From contig NZ_CP022303.1 in assembly GCF_004216475.1 (NCBI RefSeq), positions 2,852,001 to 2,916,000 of the forward strand: DNA of 64,000 nt, written 5' to 3'. Position numbers and translations under genes: made by a program. Below are positions 9,920 through 19,202 of the stretch, piece by piece; the first letter of the stretch is position 1; each line of letters starts with the position of its first letter. The DNA is from Thalassococcus sp. S3 (lineage in GTDB: Bacteria; Pseudomonadota; Alphaproteobacteria; Rhodobacterales; Rhodobacteraceae). A model generated the notes under the pieces. It ran no database searches. It worked only from the letters and a program-made list of their open reading frames with translations, and was not told where the DNA came from.

Positions 9920-10924
9920 TCAGCGGGCATTATGTAAGGCGGTCCAAAGACGAAGCGCCTGGGCCGTTTCGGCCACATCATGCACCCTTAGAATTTGCAC
10001 GCCTTGGGCGATCGCTGCAAGCCCCACCGCAATGGAGCCGGGCGCACGATCAAGCGGATCGGTTGCCTGGCCGATCTGTCCGATAAATCCTTTGCGCGAT
10101 ACACCCAAAAGGATGCCGCAGCCCAGACCGTGAAAAAGCGAGATGCCCCGCAGCAATGCCAGATTGTGTTCCAGCGTTTTGCCAAACCCAATGCCGGGAT
10201 CGATCAGGATCAAATCGCGCGGCAATCCCGCCGCGACAAGCGCCTCTACACGTGCATGCAGTGCATCATATACGTCCAGCAGTATATTGTCATACAAGGG
10301 GTTTTTCTGCATCACGTCTGGCGTACCCTGACTGTGCATCACACAAACCGGCACCTGGTCCTGCACGCAATATTCAGCCAATGCAGCATCGAACAAGAGG
10401 CCAGAGACATCGTTGACAAGGGTCGCGCCCGCCGCCACCGCCGCACGGGCCACCGGCGCCTTGCGGGTGTCAATCGAGATCGGAATGCTGCTTTGCGCAC
10501 GCAGTGCCGATATGACGGGCGCGGTCCTTGCAATCTCTGTCTCGACCCCGACCTCTGCCGCCCCGGGTCGGGTGGATTCGCCGCCGATGTCGATGATATC
10601 CGCCCCCGCGTCGACCATCCCGGCCGCAGCACTTAGCGCAGCCGCCGCCCCTTCATGCTGGCCCCCATCGGAAAAGCTGTCCGGTGTGACATTCAGAATA
10701 CCCATGATCCGAGGCGCGCTCAGATCCATGCCCGCCACTGCCCCGCGCGGCGTCACAAGACGTGTCAGCGACTCCGCAGGCAGCTCGGACGCCGGAATGA
10801 GACGCGGTTCGGCATTGCGGGACAACACTTCGACCGTATCAAACCAGCACCCAGCTCCCGCGATGTCGAAAGCACCGGCTGGCCGTTCTGGCCCCGTCTG
10901 TACCAGCGGTCGAATGTAGTGCAT
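9920..10924 (-). CDS. folP: Dihydropteroate synthase
   Basis: A 334-residue enzyme joining 6-hydroxymethyl-dihydropterin pyrophosphate to p-aminobenzoate in folate synthesis. The TIM-barrel core starts near residue 70, after an N-terminal extension of about 65 residues. Signature strings are [53 protein letters not shown] and GVSRKGFIG. The ATG at 10924 shares its A with the TGA stop of folB (TGATG), so the two are coupled. The extension has no clear second domain. This is the target of sulfonamides in bacteria. Confidence 0.95.
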   Translation of the reverse strand: MHYIRPLVQTGPERPAGAFDIAGAGCWFDTVEVLSRNAEPRLIPASELPAESLTRLVTPRGAVAGMDLSAPRIMGILNVTPDSFSDGGQHEGAAAALSAAAGMVDAGADIIDIGGESTRPGAAEVGVETEIARTAPVISALRAQSSIPISIDTRKAPVARAAVAAGATLVNDVSGLLFDAALAEYCVQDQVPVCVMHSQGTPDVMQKNPLYDNILLDVYDALHARVEALVAAGLPRDLILIDPGIGFGKTLEHNLALLRGISLFHGLGCGILLGVSRKGFIGQIGQATDPLDRAPGSIAVGLAAIAQGVQILRVHDVAETAQALRLWTALHNAR

Positions 10925-11844
10925 CAAAGATGTGCCTGATCGACGGGAACCCCCCGCAGCGGGACGCCCGGCTGATCGGGAAGATCGGCGCCGAGCACCA
11001 GCATTTCACCCGCCTCGAACGTCGCTGCGAACCAGGCTGCAAGCGCCACCGAGTCTCTTGGATGAGCCGACGGTCCGTCAACCGCGTCCAGCACGATCTT
11101 CGAAGGGGCCCAGACCGAGATCTGACCGTTCTTCATCGCCCAGTCCAACTCCGTCCGGGTCGACACCACGACACATCTTGGATCGCGTGCGGCCAGAACC
11201 CAGGCATTCTGTTCGATTGCCAGCAAATCGATCCGCCGCTGTGTCATCGCATGGCCGGTTTGCGGAACGGCCAGGTCATGCGCGCCAACGCAGATGATCA
11301 GCGGACGCTCGCGCTGCTCCATCTGGTCGATCCAGCCGGACAGATGCGGGGAGCGGATTGCCTCATTCGACAGATAGGCAAGGCGCGGATGCGGGCGATC
11401 CTCTTCAAGCTCACCACCCGGCAAGGCATCCTTGCCGCGCACGATCTCCACACCCAGCGCGCCCGGTCCACGGTCGAGCTTTTCGATCCTGACGAATGCA
11501 CGGATGGCCTGCGGCTCCAGTAATATCCGCTCGGCGATACGTTCGGCGAGCGTTTCAAGCAGGTTCAGACGCTCCTCTGCCAGTTCATGTGCAATCGCTT
11601 CGGTCACCCGGTCATAGCTGAGGATACGATCCACATCATCATCAATCGGGCCTTGCAACGGCTCGACCTCGACGACCACGTTAAAGCAGATCCTCTGCGT
11701 GGTGCCCCGCTCGGCCTGAAACGCGCCGATCTCGATCTCCACGACATGATCGCGGAGAGAGATCCTGTCCAGCGGCGCGGGGCGGGCCGTGGCCTCGGCC
11801 CGTTCGGACGGATGGGCGAAGGCCAGGCGGATTTCGGAGCTCAT
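10924..11844 (-). CDS. folB: Dihydroneopterin aldolase fused to a C-terminal amino-acid-kinase-like domain
   Basis: A 306-residue protein, about 180 residues longer than a typical FolB of about 120. Residues 22-130 are the aldolase (RISLRDHVVEIEIGAF, then the SYDRVTEAI, LLETLAERIA and VRIEKLDRGPGALGVEIVR core), which cleaves dihydroneopterin. The remainder reads like the second half of an amino-acid kinase: RRIDLLAIEQ, ISVWAPSKIVLD and RDSVALAAWFAA echo the (A/H)RM.LLAMEQ, VW.PS and TSDSLA.WLA motifs of that fold. Its ATP-binding glycine loop is not evident. Extended FolB proteins occur in Rhodobacteraceae; the tail's function is inferred only. It is coupled to folP by TGATG. Confidence 0.85.
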   Translation of the reverse strand: MSSEIRLAFAHPSERAEATARPAPLDRISLRDHVVEIEIGAFQAERGTTQRICFNVVVEVEPLQGPIDDDVDRILSYDRVTEAIAHELAEERLNLLETLAERIAERILLEPQAIRAFVRIEKLDRGPGALGVEIVRGKDALPGGELEEDRPHPRLAYLSNEAIRSPHLSGWIDQMEQRERPLIICVGAHDLAVPQTGHAMTQRRIDLLAIEQNAWVLAARDPRCVVVSTRTELDWAMKNGQISVWAPSKIVLDAVDGPSAHPRDSVALAAWFAATFEAGEMLVLGADLPDQPGVPLRGVPVDQAHL

Positions 11845-12052
11845 CGGCGACCCTCTTTCTCAATCACGCTGTCGATTTAACCGAGGTCGCGTTGCATAAC
11901 AGGCCCGCCGACGCCGCGCCAGCCGGGAAAAGCGGCATCCTGCTCTGAACACCGATGCCATAGTGTGCCGATGTTCACCATTGGAAACGACCGCCCCGTT
12001 CCGTTAAGCGCGAACGATCCGCGGTCAGGCAGCCCTCGCCTTTACAGATACG

Positions 12053-12688
12053 TTAGTTCTTTGCGGCGGTCCGGAACGTATGGCGATAAAAGACATGCAC
12101 GCCGATCTTTGCGGTTCTGGTATAAACCTGGCTCCAACGCGGGCGGACAGCAACCGTGTGGTAATGCGTGGCCCCGTTTGTCAGGTTTCCGGCCGTCCCG
12201 TCGAGGATGGCCCGCGCAACTTTGCTCACGCGTTCGAAGCTTCTGGGTTCACTAATGTTTTCCGAATGCCCGTCGCAGGTATAGGTGAACTGGCACTGAT
12301 ACCGCTTGCCCGTCCCCTGGTTGATCACCCCACAGACGCTGTTGGGAAAACGCGCGCTTTTCACGCGGTTCAAGATCACTTCGGCCACCGCGAACTGACC
12401 CTTGATGGTCTCGCCGCGCGCCTCGAAATAAAGCGCTTCGGACAGACAGCGCCAATGCGCATCCCCGGTGGCTTTCGGCTGGTGATCCAGCCAGGCCCGG
12501 CTGAAGCTGAAGTCCTCTGAATGGACCGCAGGTTCCGAGATCATCTCTTTGATCCGGGCCCGCGACACTGCGTTCAATCCGATCTGTTCCCGCTCAAACA
12601 GCGCCCGCAAACCCGTCTCTGAAGCCAAAAGAGGTGCGGCAAACAGCCCCGCAAAAACCGCGGCTGCGGCAAATAAATTCTTAAACAT
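12053..12688 (-). CDS. SleB-family cell wall hydrolase
   Basis: A 211-residue secreted protein: signal peptide MFKNLFAAAAVFAGLFAAPL with cleavage near ALASE, then a Hydrolase_2/SleB domain with LSEALYFEARGE (likely catalytic Glu), GQFAVAEVILNRV, the VCGVINQG turn and the CQFTYTCDG disulphide-like region. Such proteins cleave peptidoglycan amide or lytic transglycosylase bonds; in non-spore formers they act in wall turnover. The frame extends upstream to a longer ATG but the signal peptide fixes the start at ATG 12688 better. It is isolated between folB and ppdK. Confidence 0.82.
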   Translation of the reverse strand: MFKNLFAAAAVFAGLFAAPLLASETGLRALFEREQIGLNAVSRARIKEMISEPAVHSEDFSFSRAWLDHQPKATGDAHWRCLSEALYFEARGETIKGQFAVAEVILNRVKSARFPNSVCGVINQGTGKRYQCQFTYTCDGHSENISEPRSFERVSKVARAILDGTAGNLTNGATHYHTVAVRPRWSQVYTRTAKIGVHVFYRHTFRTAAKN

Positions 12689-12832
12689 CGTCAACCCCAG
12701 GTTCGTCAGACACGACATAGCAGCATGCCGCGCCGCGGTGCGGGTTAACGTAAAAGCCCAACTTCGTCCAGTTTTGCGCAATTTGCGGGCAATTGGTGGG
12801 CGGATTCTTTCCAATTCGCGGTCCGGCTGACC

Positions 12833-15409
12833 TTATGCAGGGGCCACATCTGGCCCTTTATAGTCTGCCGGATTGGACATCTTGTGTGCGATCGCAAGCT
12901 GTGCGGCAGCCAGTCGCGCCACCGGGACGCGGAATGGTGAACACGACACGTAATCAAAGCCGGCCTCCCGGCAGAAGGCGATTGATTCGGGGTTTGCGCC
13001 ATGCTCTCCGCAAATCGACAAGGTCACTTTCGGGCGGGCGGAGCGGCCCCGTTCCGCGCCCAGTTTCAGCAATTCCCCGACCCCGTCGATGTCGAGCGTA
13101 TGGAACGGGTCTTCGGGAAACACACCCTGCTGAACATAGGCCGACATGAACCGGCCTGCATCATCGCGGGACAGACCATAAGTCATCTGCGTAAGGTCAT
13201 TGGTTCCAAAGCTGAGGAACGACACATGCGGCGCAATCTCGTCCGATCGCAACGCCGCGCGCGGGGTTTCCACCATCACGCCCAAACGGTAGTCGAAGGC
13301 GCGTCCCCGTTCGGTTCGGACCGCAGCCGCGACCGCATCGATGCGGGCCTTCACCAGCTCCACCTCCCGCCGGGCCGAAACCAGCGGGATCATGATCTCC
13401 GGCACCACGGCCTCGCCCTCGCGGCTGGCCTCCAATGTCGCTTCGAAAATCGCGCGGGCCTGCATGTCGTAGATTTCCGGCAGCGTGACACCGAGCCGAA
13501 CGCCGCGCAGGCCCAGCATGGGGTTATATTCCGCCATCTCTTCCACCCGGCGCGTGACCTGACTGACCGGGATGTTCAACGCTTCGGCCAGTTCGCGCTG
13601 GCCGGATCGGGTGGTCGGCAGAAACTCGTGCAGTGGCGGATCGAAGAGCCGGATGCAAACCGGCTGACCTTCCATGATGCGGAAGAGCTGGATGAAATCG
13701 GCGCGCTGCATGGGCAGCAGACGTTCCAGCACTGCCGCCCGGTCCTGGCTGCCCTCGGCAAAGATCATCTCGCGCATCACGGTCAAACGCACCGGATCAA
13801 AGAACATATGTTCCGTCCGGCAGAGGCCGATGCCCTGGGCATCGAAGTTGCGCGCGGTCTTTGCATCGGCAGGCGTATCGGCGTTAGCGCGGATCCCGAT
13901 ATCACGCGCCGCATCCGCCCACCCCATGAGCTTGTGAAACGCATCGTCCAGGGCCGCCTCAAGCATCGGGGGCTCTCCGGCAAGGATCTGGCCCGACGTG
14001 CCATCGACTGTGATCAGATCGCCTGCACTCATAACCCGCCCATCCGCAGCGACAAGCTGCTCACGCCGCAGGTGAAACCGCATGGAGGTCGCGCCAACGA
14101 CGCAAGGCAGGCCAAGGCCCCGCCCGATGACCGCCGCATGGCTGGTCATGCCTCCACGTTCGGTGAGGACCGCCACCGCGGCATGCATGCCCCGAATATC
14201 CTCCGGCGCCGTCTCCCGCCGCACCAGGACACAAGGCTCTCTGCGGGCCGCGCTGGCCTGCGCTTCGGCGGCAGAAAACACGATCCGACCGGTGGCCGCG
14301 CCAGGGCTGGCAGCCATCCCGCTGCCCAAAACGTCGCGCGGCGCGCGCGGATCCACCTGGCGGTGCAACAATTCGTTCAGGGCTTTTGGCTCGACCCGCA
14401 TCACCGCCTCCTGCGGGGTGATGATACCGTCCTCGGCCAGCCGCACCGCGATCCTGACAGCCGCGCGTGAACTGCGCGGGACGCGGACGCCATCCAGGAT
14501 GTGGATCGCGCCGTTTTCGATCACGAACTCCACCTGCATCTCTTCGCGCAGTCGCCGGCGCATCAGGGCTGCGTGGGTCTTGAGGGCGGCAAAAGCTTCG
14601 GGCGCCACGTCTTCCAGCGCAGGGCCACGGGGATCTTTCTCCAGATAAAGCGCTTCGACCCCGGCGCCCAGGGCATCGCGTCCCTGGCTCTGGCTCAGAT
14701 ATCGCCCGGTGATTTGCGGATGACCCGTGTCGGTGTTCACCAGTTGCAGCACGCCCGATCCGCATTCGCCCTGCCCCAGACCGGGGATCATCTGCTGCAC
14801 GACCAGGCCCAGCCCCGCATCGGCCGGGGCGCCTTTCGCCTGACGCAACAGACGGGCAGAGGTTGAATTCCAGGTGCGTGCCATGGATCTCAGCACAGCC
14901 GCCAATTGCGCGGCAGGATCCTGTGGAAACGGCTCCTCGGTTTCGTCTTCATAGGCTTGAAGGGTCTGCTTCAGCCCCTGCGGCCCGTCCTCCGTCACGC
15001 CATCGAAGACATCCGGGTCAAGCCGTGCCACGTGAACGGCATAGGCCTGGACAAACCGCAGATAGAGCGCCGATGACGCATTCTGGCCGAGAGTATCGCT
15101 CAGATCCACATAACGGGCATCGTTCATCCCGACATTCAGAACCGCCCCCGGTCCGCCCCAATCGGGATCTTCTGACGAAGGCCGCACGCAAAGCAACGCA
15201 TCGGGATCAAAACAGGACACGACCGCGTCGATATCCGGCATATCTCCGCGCGCGATGCGCTGCACGGCCTCAAAGGACAAGGCAACCGTGCGCGGCACCG
15301 GCAAATCCAGCCGCACCAGCCGTTGCAGGCATTTTGCCCGCCCGCCATGGGTCCGTGTCGCCACCGGGGCCACCGGCGTGATCAGCGTCGTATGCGGATT
15401 CGTATGCAC
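12833..15409 (-). CDS. ppdK: Pyruvate, phosphate dikinase
   Basis: An 858-residue enzyme interconverting pyruvate, ATP and Pi with PEP, AMP and PPi. The N-terminal ATP-grasp part starts GGRAKCLQRLVRLDLPVPR and contains SSEDPDWGG. The phosphohistidine domain carries ERGGMTSHAAVIGRGLGL (catalytic His), and the C-terminal barrel has GIGLCRTEHMFF, PMLGLRGVRLGV, GVMVETPRAAL, SFGTNDLTQMTYGLSRDD and SICGEHGANPESI with the active Cys. I prefer GTG 15409, preceded by AAGGGA, over an ATG 34 codons upstream, but the exact start is uncertain. It serves gluconeogenesis, fitting growth on acetate by the acs module. Confidence 0.93.
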   Translation of the reverse strand: MHTNPHTTLITPVAPVATRTHGGRAKCLQRLVRLDLPVPRTVALSFEAVQRIARGDMPDIDAVVSCFDPDALLCVRPSSEDPDWGGPGAVLNVGMNDARYVDLSDTLGQNASSALYLRFVQAYAVHVARLDPDVFDGVTEDGPQGLKQTLQAYEDETEEPFPQDPAAQLAAVLRSMARTWNSTSARLLRQAKGAPADAGLGLVVQQMIPGLGQGECGSGVLQLVNTDTGHPQITGRYLSQSQGRDALGAGVEALYLEKDPRGPALEDVAPEAFAALKTHAALMRRRLREEMQVEFVIENGAIHILDGVRVPRSSRAAVRIAVRLAEDGIITPQEAVMRVEPKALNELLHRQVDPRAPRDVLGSGMAASPGAATGRIVFSAAEAQASAARREPCVLVRRETAPEDIRGMHAAVAVLTERGGMTSHAAVIGRGLGLPCVVGATSMRFHLRREQLVAADGRVMSAGDLITVDGTSGQILAGEPPMLEAALDDAFHKLMGWADAARDIGIRANADTPADAKTARNFDAQGIGLCRTEHMFFDPVRLTVMREMIFAEGSQDRAAVLERLLPMQRADFIQLFRIMEGQPVCIRLFDPPLHEFLPTTRSGQRELAEALNIPVSQVTRRVEEMAEYNPMLGLRGVRLGVTLPEIYDMQARAIFEATLEASREGEAVVPEIMIPLVSARREVELVKARIDAVAAAVRTERGRAFDYRLGVMVETPRAALRSDEIAPHVSFLSFGTNDLTQMTYGLSRDDAGRFMSAYVQQGVFPEDPFHTLDIDGVGELLKLGAERGRSARPKVTLSICGEHGANPESIAFCREAGFDYVSCSPFRVPVARLAAAQLAIAHKMSNPADYKGPDVAPA

Positions 15410-15618
15410 TGCGGTCCCTTCGATTGTGCTGGCGCAGCATAAACCCGTGCCTCCGTTGGGCAATAGGGTGCGATGTCGCGATGTCATGATGCTGTCACAT
15501 CGCGGCAACAACGGGATTGGGCCGCGATAACAAACTCTTCCGGCGTCTCTATCGGCGGGCTCAGATCTGCCGCTGGCGCCATATTGGTGTGCGCCGCAGG
15601 CGCTCCTTTTGGCAGCCG

Positions 15619-17019
15619 CTAACTGGCGAGCCCCGGCAGGTAAAGCACGATGGCGGGAAAGGCGACCAGAAGGGCGATGGTGATCGCGTCAGCGATGAAG
15701 AACGGTGTCACGCCCTTAAAGACATCCTGCACGCTCAGATCTTCTCTGACACCGGCCACAACGAAACAGTTCAACCCGATCGGCGGGGTGATCAGACAAA
15801 ACTCGGCCATCTTCACCACCAGGATGCCGAACCAGATCGCGCACATCGTCCCGGACATCCCGAACGCACTTTCCGCTGCCGTCACGTTCTCCCCTCCGTT
15901 CAGCGCCATGACGGCGGGGAAAACCACCGGCAAGGTCAGAAGCAGCATGCCGATGGCGTCCATGAACATGCCAAGAACGGCGTAGGCCAGAAGAATGCAG
16001 ATCAGGATCAGCATCGGCGACATCTCAAGCGCGGTGATCCAGTCCGAAAACGCGCCTGGCAAATCGGCAAAGCCCAGAAACCGGACATAGATCAGCACGC
16101 CCCAGATTATGGTGAAGATCATCACGGTCAGCTTCGCGGTCTCCAGCAACGCCGACTTTAGCTCCCGCCAGCGCATCCCCTTGGCCAGCGCGAAACAGAA
16201 AACCACGAATGCGCCCAAGGCCCCGCCCTCAGTTGGCGTGCCGATGGAATCGCCAAACGGGTTGTAGACAAAGCTGATGATGATCAGCACCACCGCCACG
16301 ATCGGCAGCGCCCCCGGCAGCGCGGCAAAGCGCTGCCCCCATGTAAAGCCCCGCACCGGTGGCCCCACGGTTTTGAAGACTACAGCGATAGAGATGATCA
16401 GGATGGCATAGATGAAGGCGGAAAAGACGCCCGGTATGAAGCCGGCGAGCAACAGCATGCCGACATCCTGCTCAACGATGATCGCGTAAATCACCAGGAT
16501 CGCAGAGGGCGGGATGAGCGAGGCAAGCGTGCCCCCCGCCGCCACGACGCCCGCCGCGAATTGCTTGTTATAGCCGATCTTCAGCATTTCCGGGATCGCG
16601 ATGCGGGCAAAAACCGCCGCCGTCGCCACCGACGCACCCGAGACGGCAGCAAAGCCTGCGGTTGCAAAAACCGTCGACACCGCCAACCCGCCCGGAACCC
16701 AGGCGATCCAACGCTTCGCTGCCTCGAAAAGGGCCGTCGTCAGCTTGGCGTGATAGGCCAGATAACCGATCAGGATGAAGGTGGGGATCAGGCTCAGCGC
16801 CTGGCTCGCCACCTTGGAATGCGGTACCTGCCCCGCCGTCTTGATCGCGACAGTCAGCGCCCATCCCAGATGCTCAAACCCGAAATCGCGCTTGGCCCAG
16901 AAGATCAGGATCAATCCGACAAGGCCCGCAAGACCCGCCGCGAAAGCCACGCGCATTCCCAGCACGACCATAAAAAGAAGGCCCGCCGTGACCCAAAGGC
17001 CGATGGTGATCGGATCCAT
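15619..17019 (-). CDS. dctM: TRAP transporter large permease subunit
   Basis: A 466-residue integral membrane protein with a dozen predicted spans, the DctM channel subunit of a TRAP transporter. Seen motifs include VIVEQDVGMLLLAGFIPG, the GAFVVFCFALAKG loop and LLTLPVVFP. The TRAP system uses a sodium gradient to import carboxylates and related organic acids captured by DctP. The ATG at 17019 overlaps the DctQ stop (TGATG). The substrate is undefined. The N-terminus MDPITIGLWVTAG and last residues LPGLAS are typical, so the gene is complete. Confidence 0.94.
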   Translation of the reverse strand: MDPITIGLWVTAGLLFMVVLGMRVAFAAGLAGLVGLILIFWAKRDFGFEHLGWALTVAIKTAGQVPHSKVASQALSLIPTFILIGYLAYHAKLTTALFEAAKRWIAWVPGGLAVSTVFATAGFAAVSGASVATAAVFARIAIPEMLKIGYNKQFAAGVVAAGGTLASLIPPSAILVIYAIIVEQDVGMLLLAGFIPGVFSAFIYAILIISIAVVFKTVGPPVRGFTWGQRFAALPGALPIVAVVLIIISFVYNPFGDSIGTPTEGGALGAFVVFCFALAKGMRWRELKSALLETAKLTVMIFTIIWGVLIYVRFLGFADLPGAFSDWITALEMSPMLILICILLAYAVLGMFMDAIGMLLLTLPVVFPAVMALNGGENVTAAESAFGMSGTMCAIWFGILVVKMAEFCLITPPIGLNCFVVAGVREDLSVQDVFKGVTPFFIADAITIALLVAFPAIVLYLPGLAS

Positions 17020-17648
17020 CACTTGCCCCCGTCAAGCTGTTCGGCTTCGGCCGCGGCCTGCGCGGCAGCGTCCTGCACCAGCGGCACCGCCACCGGATGC
17101 TCCAACCCCAGCACGAAGGCGCGTCCATAGCCCCAGATCTGGATCAGCAGACGCAGGCAGAGAAGCCCAAACGCCACAGGCGCAAGCAATTTGGCCGGCC
17201 AGAGCGGCAGGCCGATATCGATCGAGCTGTCCCGGCTCCACATCGGGGCATTCCAGTCGAAACTGCGGTCGAAATGCGACCAGCTTCCCCAGACCAGCGC
17301 CACCATCAGGAAAAAGATCAACAGGACAGAGATAAGTTCGAACAGCCACAAGGCCCGTCCCTTCAACTGACTGATCGCGATATCCATCCGGATATGCGTC
17401 CCGTCGCGCTGCACAAAGGCAATGCCCATGAACGCGATCAGCGGCATCACCGCCTCGACCCAGTCGACATAGCCGGGCAACGGACGGTTAAAGAGGTTGC
17501 GCCCCCCCACGGACCAAACGGCCATCAGCATCAGCGACAAGACCGCGACGCCGCTGATCAGCGCGAAGAAACGTTCGACCGTCAGAAGGCTGCGATCAAG
17601 ACGGCTGAGGACGGAGCCGTCCTCCAGCACCGGGGCACTACCGGCCAT
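17019..17648 (-). CDS. dctQ: TRAP transporter small permease subunit
   Basis: A 209-residue protein with four predicted membrane spans. After an acidic N-terminal tail it has FFALISGVAVLSLMLMAVW, the GRNLFNRPLPGYVDWVEA loop that marks DctQ, and a second pair of helices around residues 95-190. The C-terminal 30 residues are Ala/Glu-rich and cytosolic. It pairs with DctM to form the membrane domain. Its start lies 76 nt beyond the end of dctP, and an intrinsic terminator sits in the gap. Confidence 0.92.
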   Translation of the reverse strand: MAGSAPVLEDGSVLSRLDRSLLTVERFFALISGVAVLSLMLMAVWSVGGRNLFNRPLPGYVDWVEAVMPLIAFMGIAFVQRDGTHIRMDIAISQLKGRALWLFELISVLLIFFLMVALVWGSWSHFDRSFDWNAPMWSRDSSIDIGLPLWPAKLLAPVAFGLLCLRLLIQIWGYGRAFVLGLEHPVAVPLVQDAAAQAAAEAEQLDGGK

Positions 17649-17680
17649 ATACTCTTATCCTTTGGGAAAGCGCGTTTCAC

Positions 17681-17714
17681 AAAAAAGGTCCGGGCGATAC
17701 CTGTCGCCCGGACC
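17681..17714 (-). terminator. Intrinsic terminator between dctP and dctQM
   Basis: On the minus strand GGTCCGGGCGA pairs with TCGCCCGGACC (11 bp, 6-nt loop) and is directly followed by six T residues. It lies right after the dctP stop and before dctQ, so it should let most transcripts end after the abundant binding protein while some read through. Confidence 0.88.
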
Positions 17715-17723
17715 CCGACCACA

Positions 17724-18740
17724 TCAGTTGGTGGCGCGTGTCTCTTCCAGCGTCGAGATCACTAGGTCATAGAGCTCCTGCGCGGGCAGCCCCTGCGCGC
17801 TCATATCCGTGATCCACTTCTCGCGGATCGGATCGGCCGCGGTCGAGCGGAACTCGGCCAGGACCTCATCCGAAATCTCGACCTTCTGAACGCCCTTCTC
17901 TTCCAGCACGCTGTCCCAGCGCTCCAGAAGCTCACCGTAGTTGGCCAGATAATGCGCGATGGCCTCTTCCACCGACGCGTCAAGTGCCGCGCGATGCTCA
18001 TCGCTGAGTGCGTCATAGGCGTCGGTGTTCACGACGACCGGGCAATTGACCGTGCCGGGATTGAGGTTGGCCGTCCACCAATCGGCTTCGTTGATCGTGC
18101 CAAAGCTCAGATGCGCGTGCTGGGCAAAGGCCACGGTATCGACCACGCCGCTTTCCATCGCGTTATAGGCTTCCGGCGCGGGGACCGAGGTTGGAACCCC
18201 GCCCACGGCTTCAAAGGCCTGGCCCAGACCGCCGGTGGCCCGCACGCGCATGCCGTTGAACTCGCTCAGCTCATCGCGCGGTTCTCCGGTGCCAACGATG
18301 TTGTATTGCGGCATGGGCGAGGTCATCAGCAGCTTGGCGCTCCACTGTGCCATCTCGTCCTGAACCGCCGGATGATCGTAGACGGCGTGGCTCACCGCCA
18401 CCTCTTCCTCAAGGTTGCTCACCCCCAGAAACGGCAGCTCCAGCACGGTGATGGCGCGGTTCTTGTCACGGTGATAGCCCGCGCAGAATTGCGCCATCTC
18501 GAACGCACCGATAGAGATCCCGTCCAGGTTCTCGCGCGGTTTGGACAGCCCGCCATAGCTGATGTTGATCGTGAACTCACCGCCCGTCTTTTCCGAGACA
18601 AGCTCAGCCAGCTTCTCGACATGTTCTGTAAAGGCGCGGCGCTTGCCCCACAGGGACGCGTTCCATTCCGTGGCGGCCGCTTCGGCCACGAATGCCACGC
18701 TGATTGCCGCGGCGGCGGCGCCGGTCAGGTATTTCTTCAT
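17724..18740 (-). CDS. dctP: TRAP transporter solute-binding subunit
   Basis: A 338-residue periplasmic receptor. The Sec signal MKKYLTGAAAAAISVAFVAE ends at AAA|TEW. The mature protein is a DctP fold, with the NINISYGGLSKPRENL-like hinge, ELPFLGVSNLEEE, and the ligand-clamping region FNGMRVRATGGLGQAFEAVG in which the RATG arginine typically binds the carboxylate. The GV(V)DTVAFAQHAH segment follows. The ligand is a carboxylate or similar small acid, not resolvable here. The operon runs dctP-dctQ-dctM, and upstream is a 462-nt divergent region facing acs with a GTATAC dyad. Confidence 0.93.
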   Translation of the reverse strand: MKKYLTGAAAAAISVAFVAEAAATEWNASLWGKRRAFTEHVEKLAELVSEKTGGEFTINISYGGLSKPRENLDGISIGAFEMAQFCAGYHRDKNRAITVLELPFLGVSNLEEEVAVSHAVYDHPAVQDEMAQWSAKLLMTSPMPQYNIVGTGEPRDELSEFNGMRVRATGGLGQAFEAVGGVPTSVPAPEAYNAMESGVVDTVAFAQHAHLSFGTINEADWWTANLNPGTVNCPVVVNTDAYDALSDEHRAALDASVEEAIAHYLANYGELLERWDSVLEEKGVQKVEISDEVLAEFRSTAADPIREKWITDMSAQGLPAQELYDLVISTLEETRATN

Positions 18741-18857
18741 GATCTCACTCCCTTAATGCAGCGCCTCTCTGGCGCCGCTTGATCGAGAAGCTAACCCGCC
18801 CTCCCGGCACTGCCAAGCCCTCACCGACTCGCGCGCCTGCAGAGCGGGACGATAAAT

Positions 18858-18875
18858 GATACATTTTCTGTATAC
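18858..18875. promoter_or_regulatory. Candidate operator upstream of dctP
   Basis: GATACA-TTTTC-TGTATAC contains the inverted halves ATACA and TGTAT separated by five bases, 118 nt upstream of the dctP start. Its right part TTCTGTATAC is identical to one at 3800-3809 in front of the aminotransferase. FCD GntR repressors often govern TRAP operons and bind sites like this. Confidence 0.4.
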
Positions 18876-19056
18876 GATTGCATGCCGAAACAATATGTCA
18901 CACCCGGCCTCTCTTGCGAAAGGATCGAAGCAAGCCATGTCAGCAAATTCATGCGCATATCGCCGCAGGCTGCTTTGACAAGTAATGCCCTTGGGTTTCT
19001 GCACTTTTTTGCCGACACATGTCGAAAATTTACAGATTCACGGACCATTTTGAAAT

Positions 19057-19074
19057 CGATTTACAAGCAAATCG
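19057..19074. promoter_or_regulatory. Candidate dyad upstream of acs
   Basis: CGATTT-acaagc-AAATCG is a perfect 6-bp inverted repeat about 130 nt upstream of the acs start; with the flanking AAAT it also forms the palindrome AAATCGATTT. It could be an operator for the acetate genes. No regulator is known for it from the sequence. Confidence 0.3.
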
Positions 19075-19202
19075 TTTCTTTTCCGCTGCTTATTCACTTA
19101 TTTTCATCCGCTGGTATGATTACGGCAAGGGTGGAGAGATGCGATTTGCCGGTTAGCATGGGTCTCGACATCACGACCAAACGCTAGGGGGAGGAGCCTC
19201 GC

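Larger units (their letters stand above)
18741..19202. other. Divergent non-coding control region between dctP and acs
   Basis: This 462-base segment is clearly AT-richer than its surroundings and contains two possible operators: 18858-18875 (GTATAC type, nearer dctP) and 19057-19074 (CGATTT/AAATCG, nearer acs). Short open frames in it lack ribosome-binding sites and coding character. The acs ribosome-binding site GGGGGAGGAG lies just before 19203. Confidence 0.6.

Noticed and set aside
13001..14470. A 489-codon open frame opposite ppdK
   Set aside because: It lies wholly inside ppdK, where the plus-strand translation has no family resemblance.
18882..19187. A 101-codon frame between dctP and acs
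   Set aside because: AT-rich region, no ribosome-binding site, and it overlaps promoter-like dyads; more likely non-coding.
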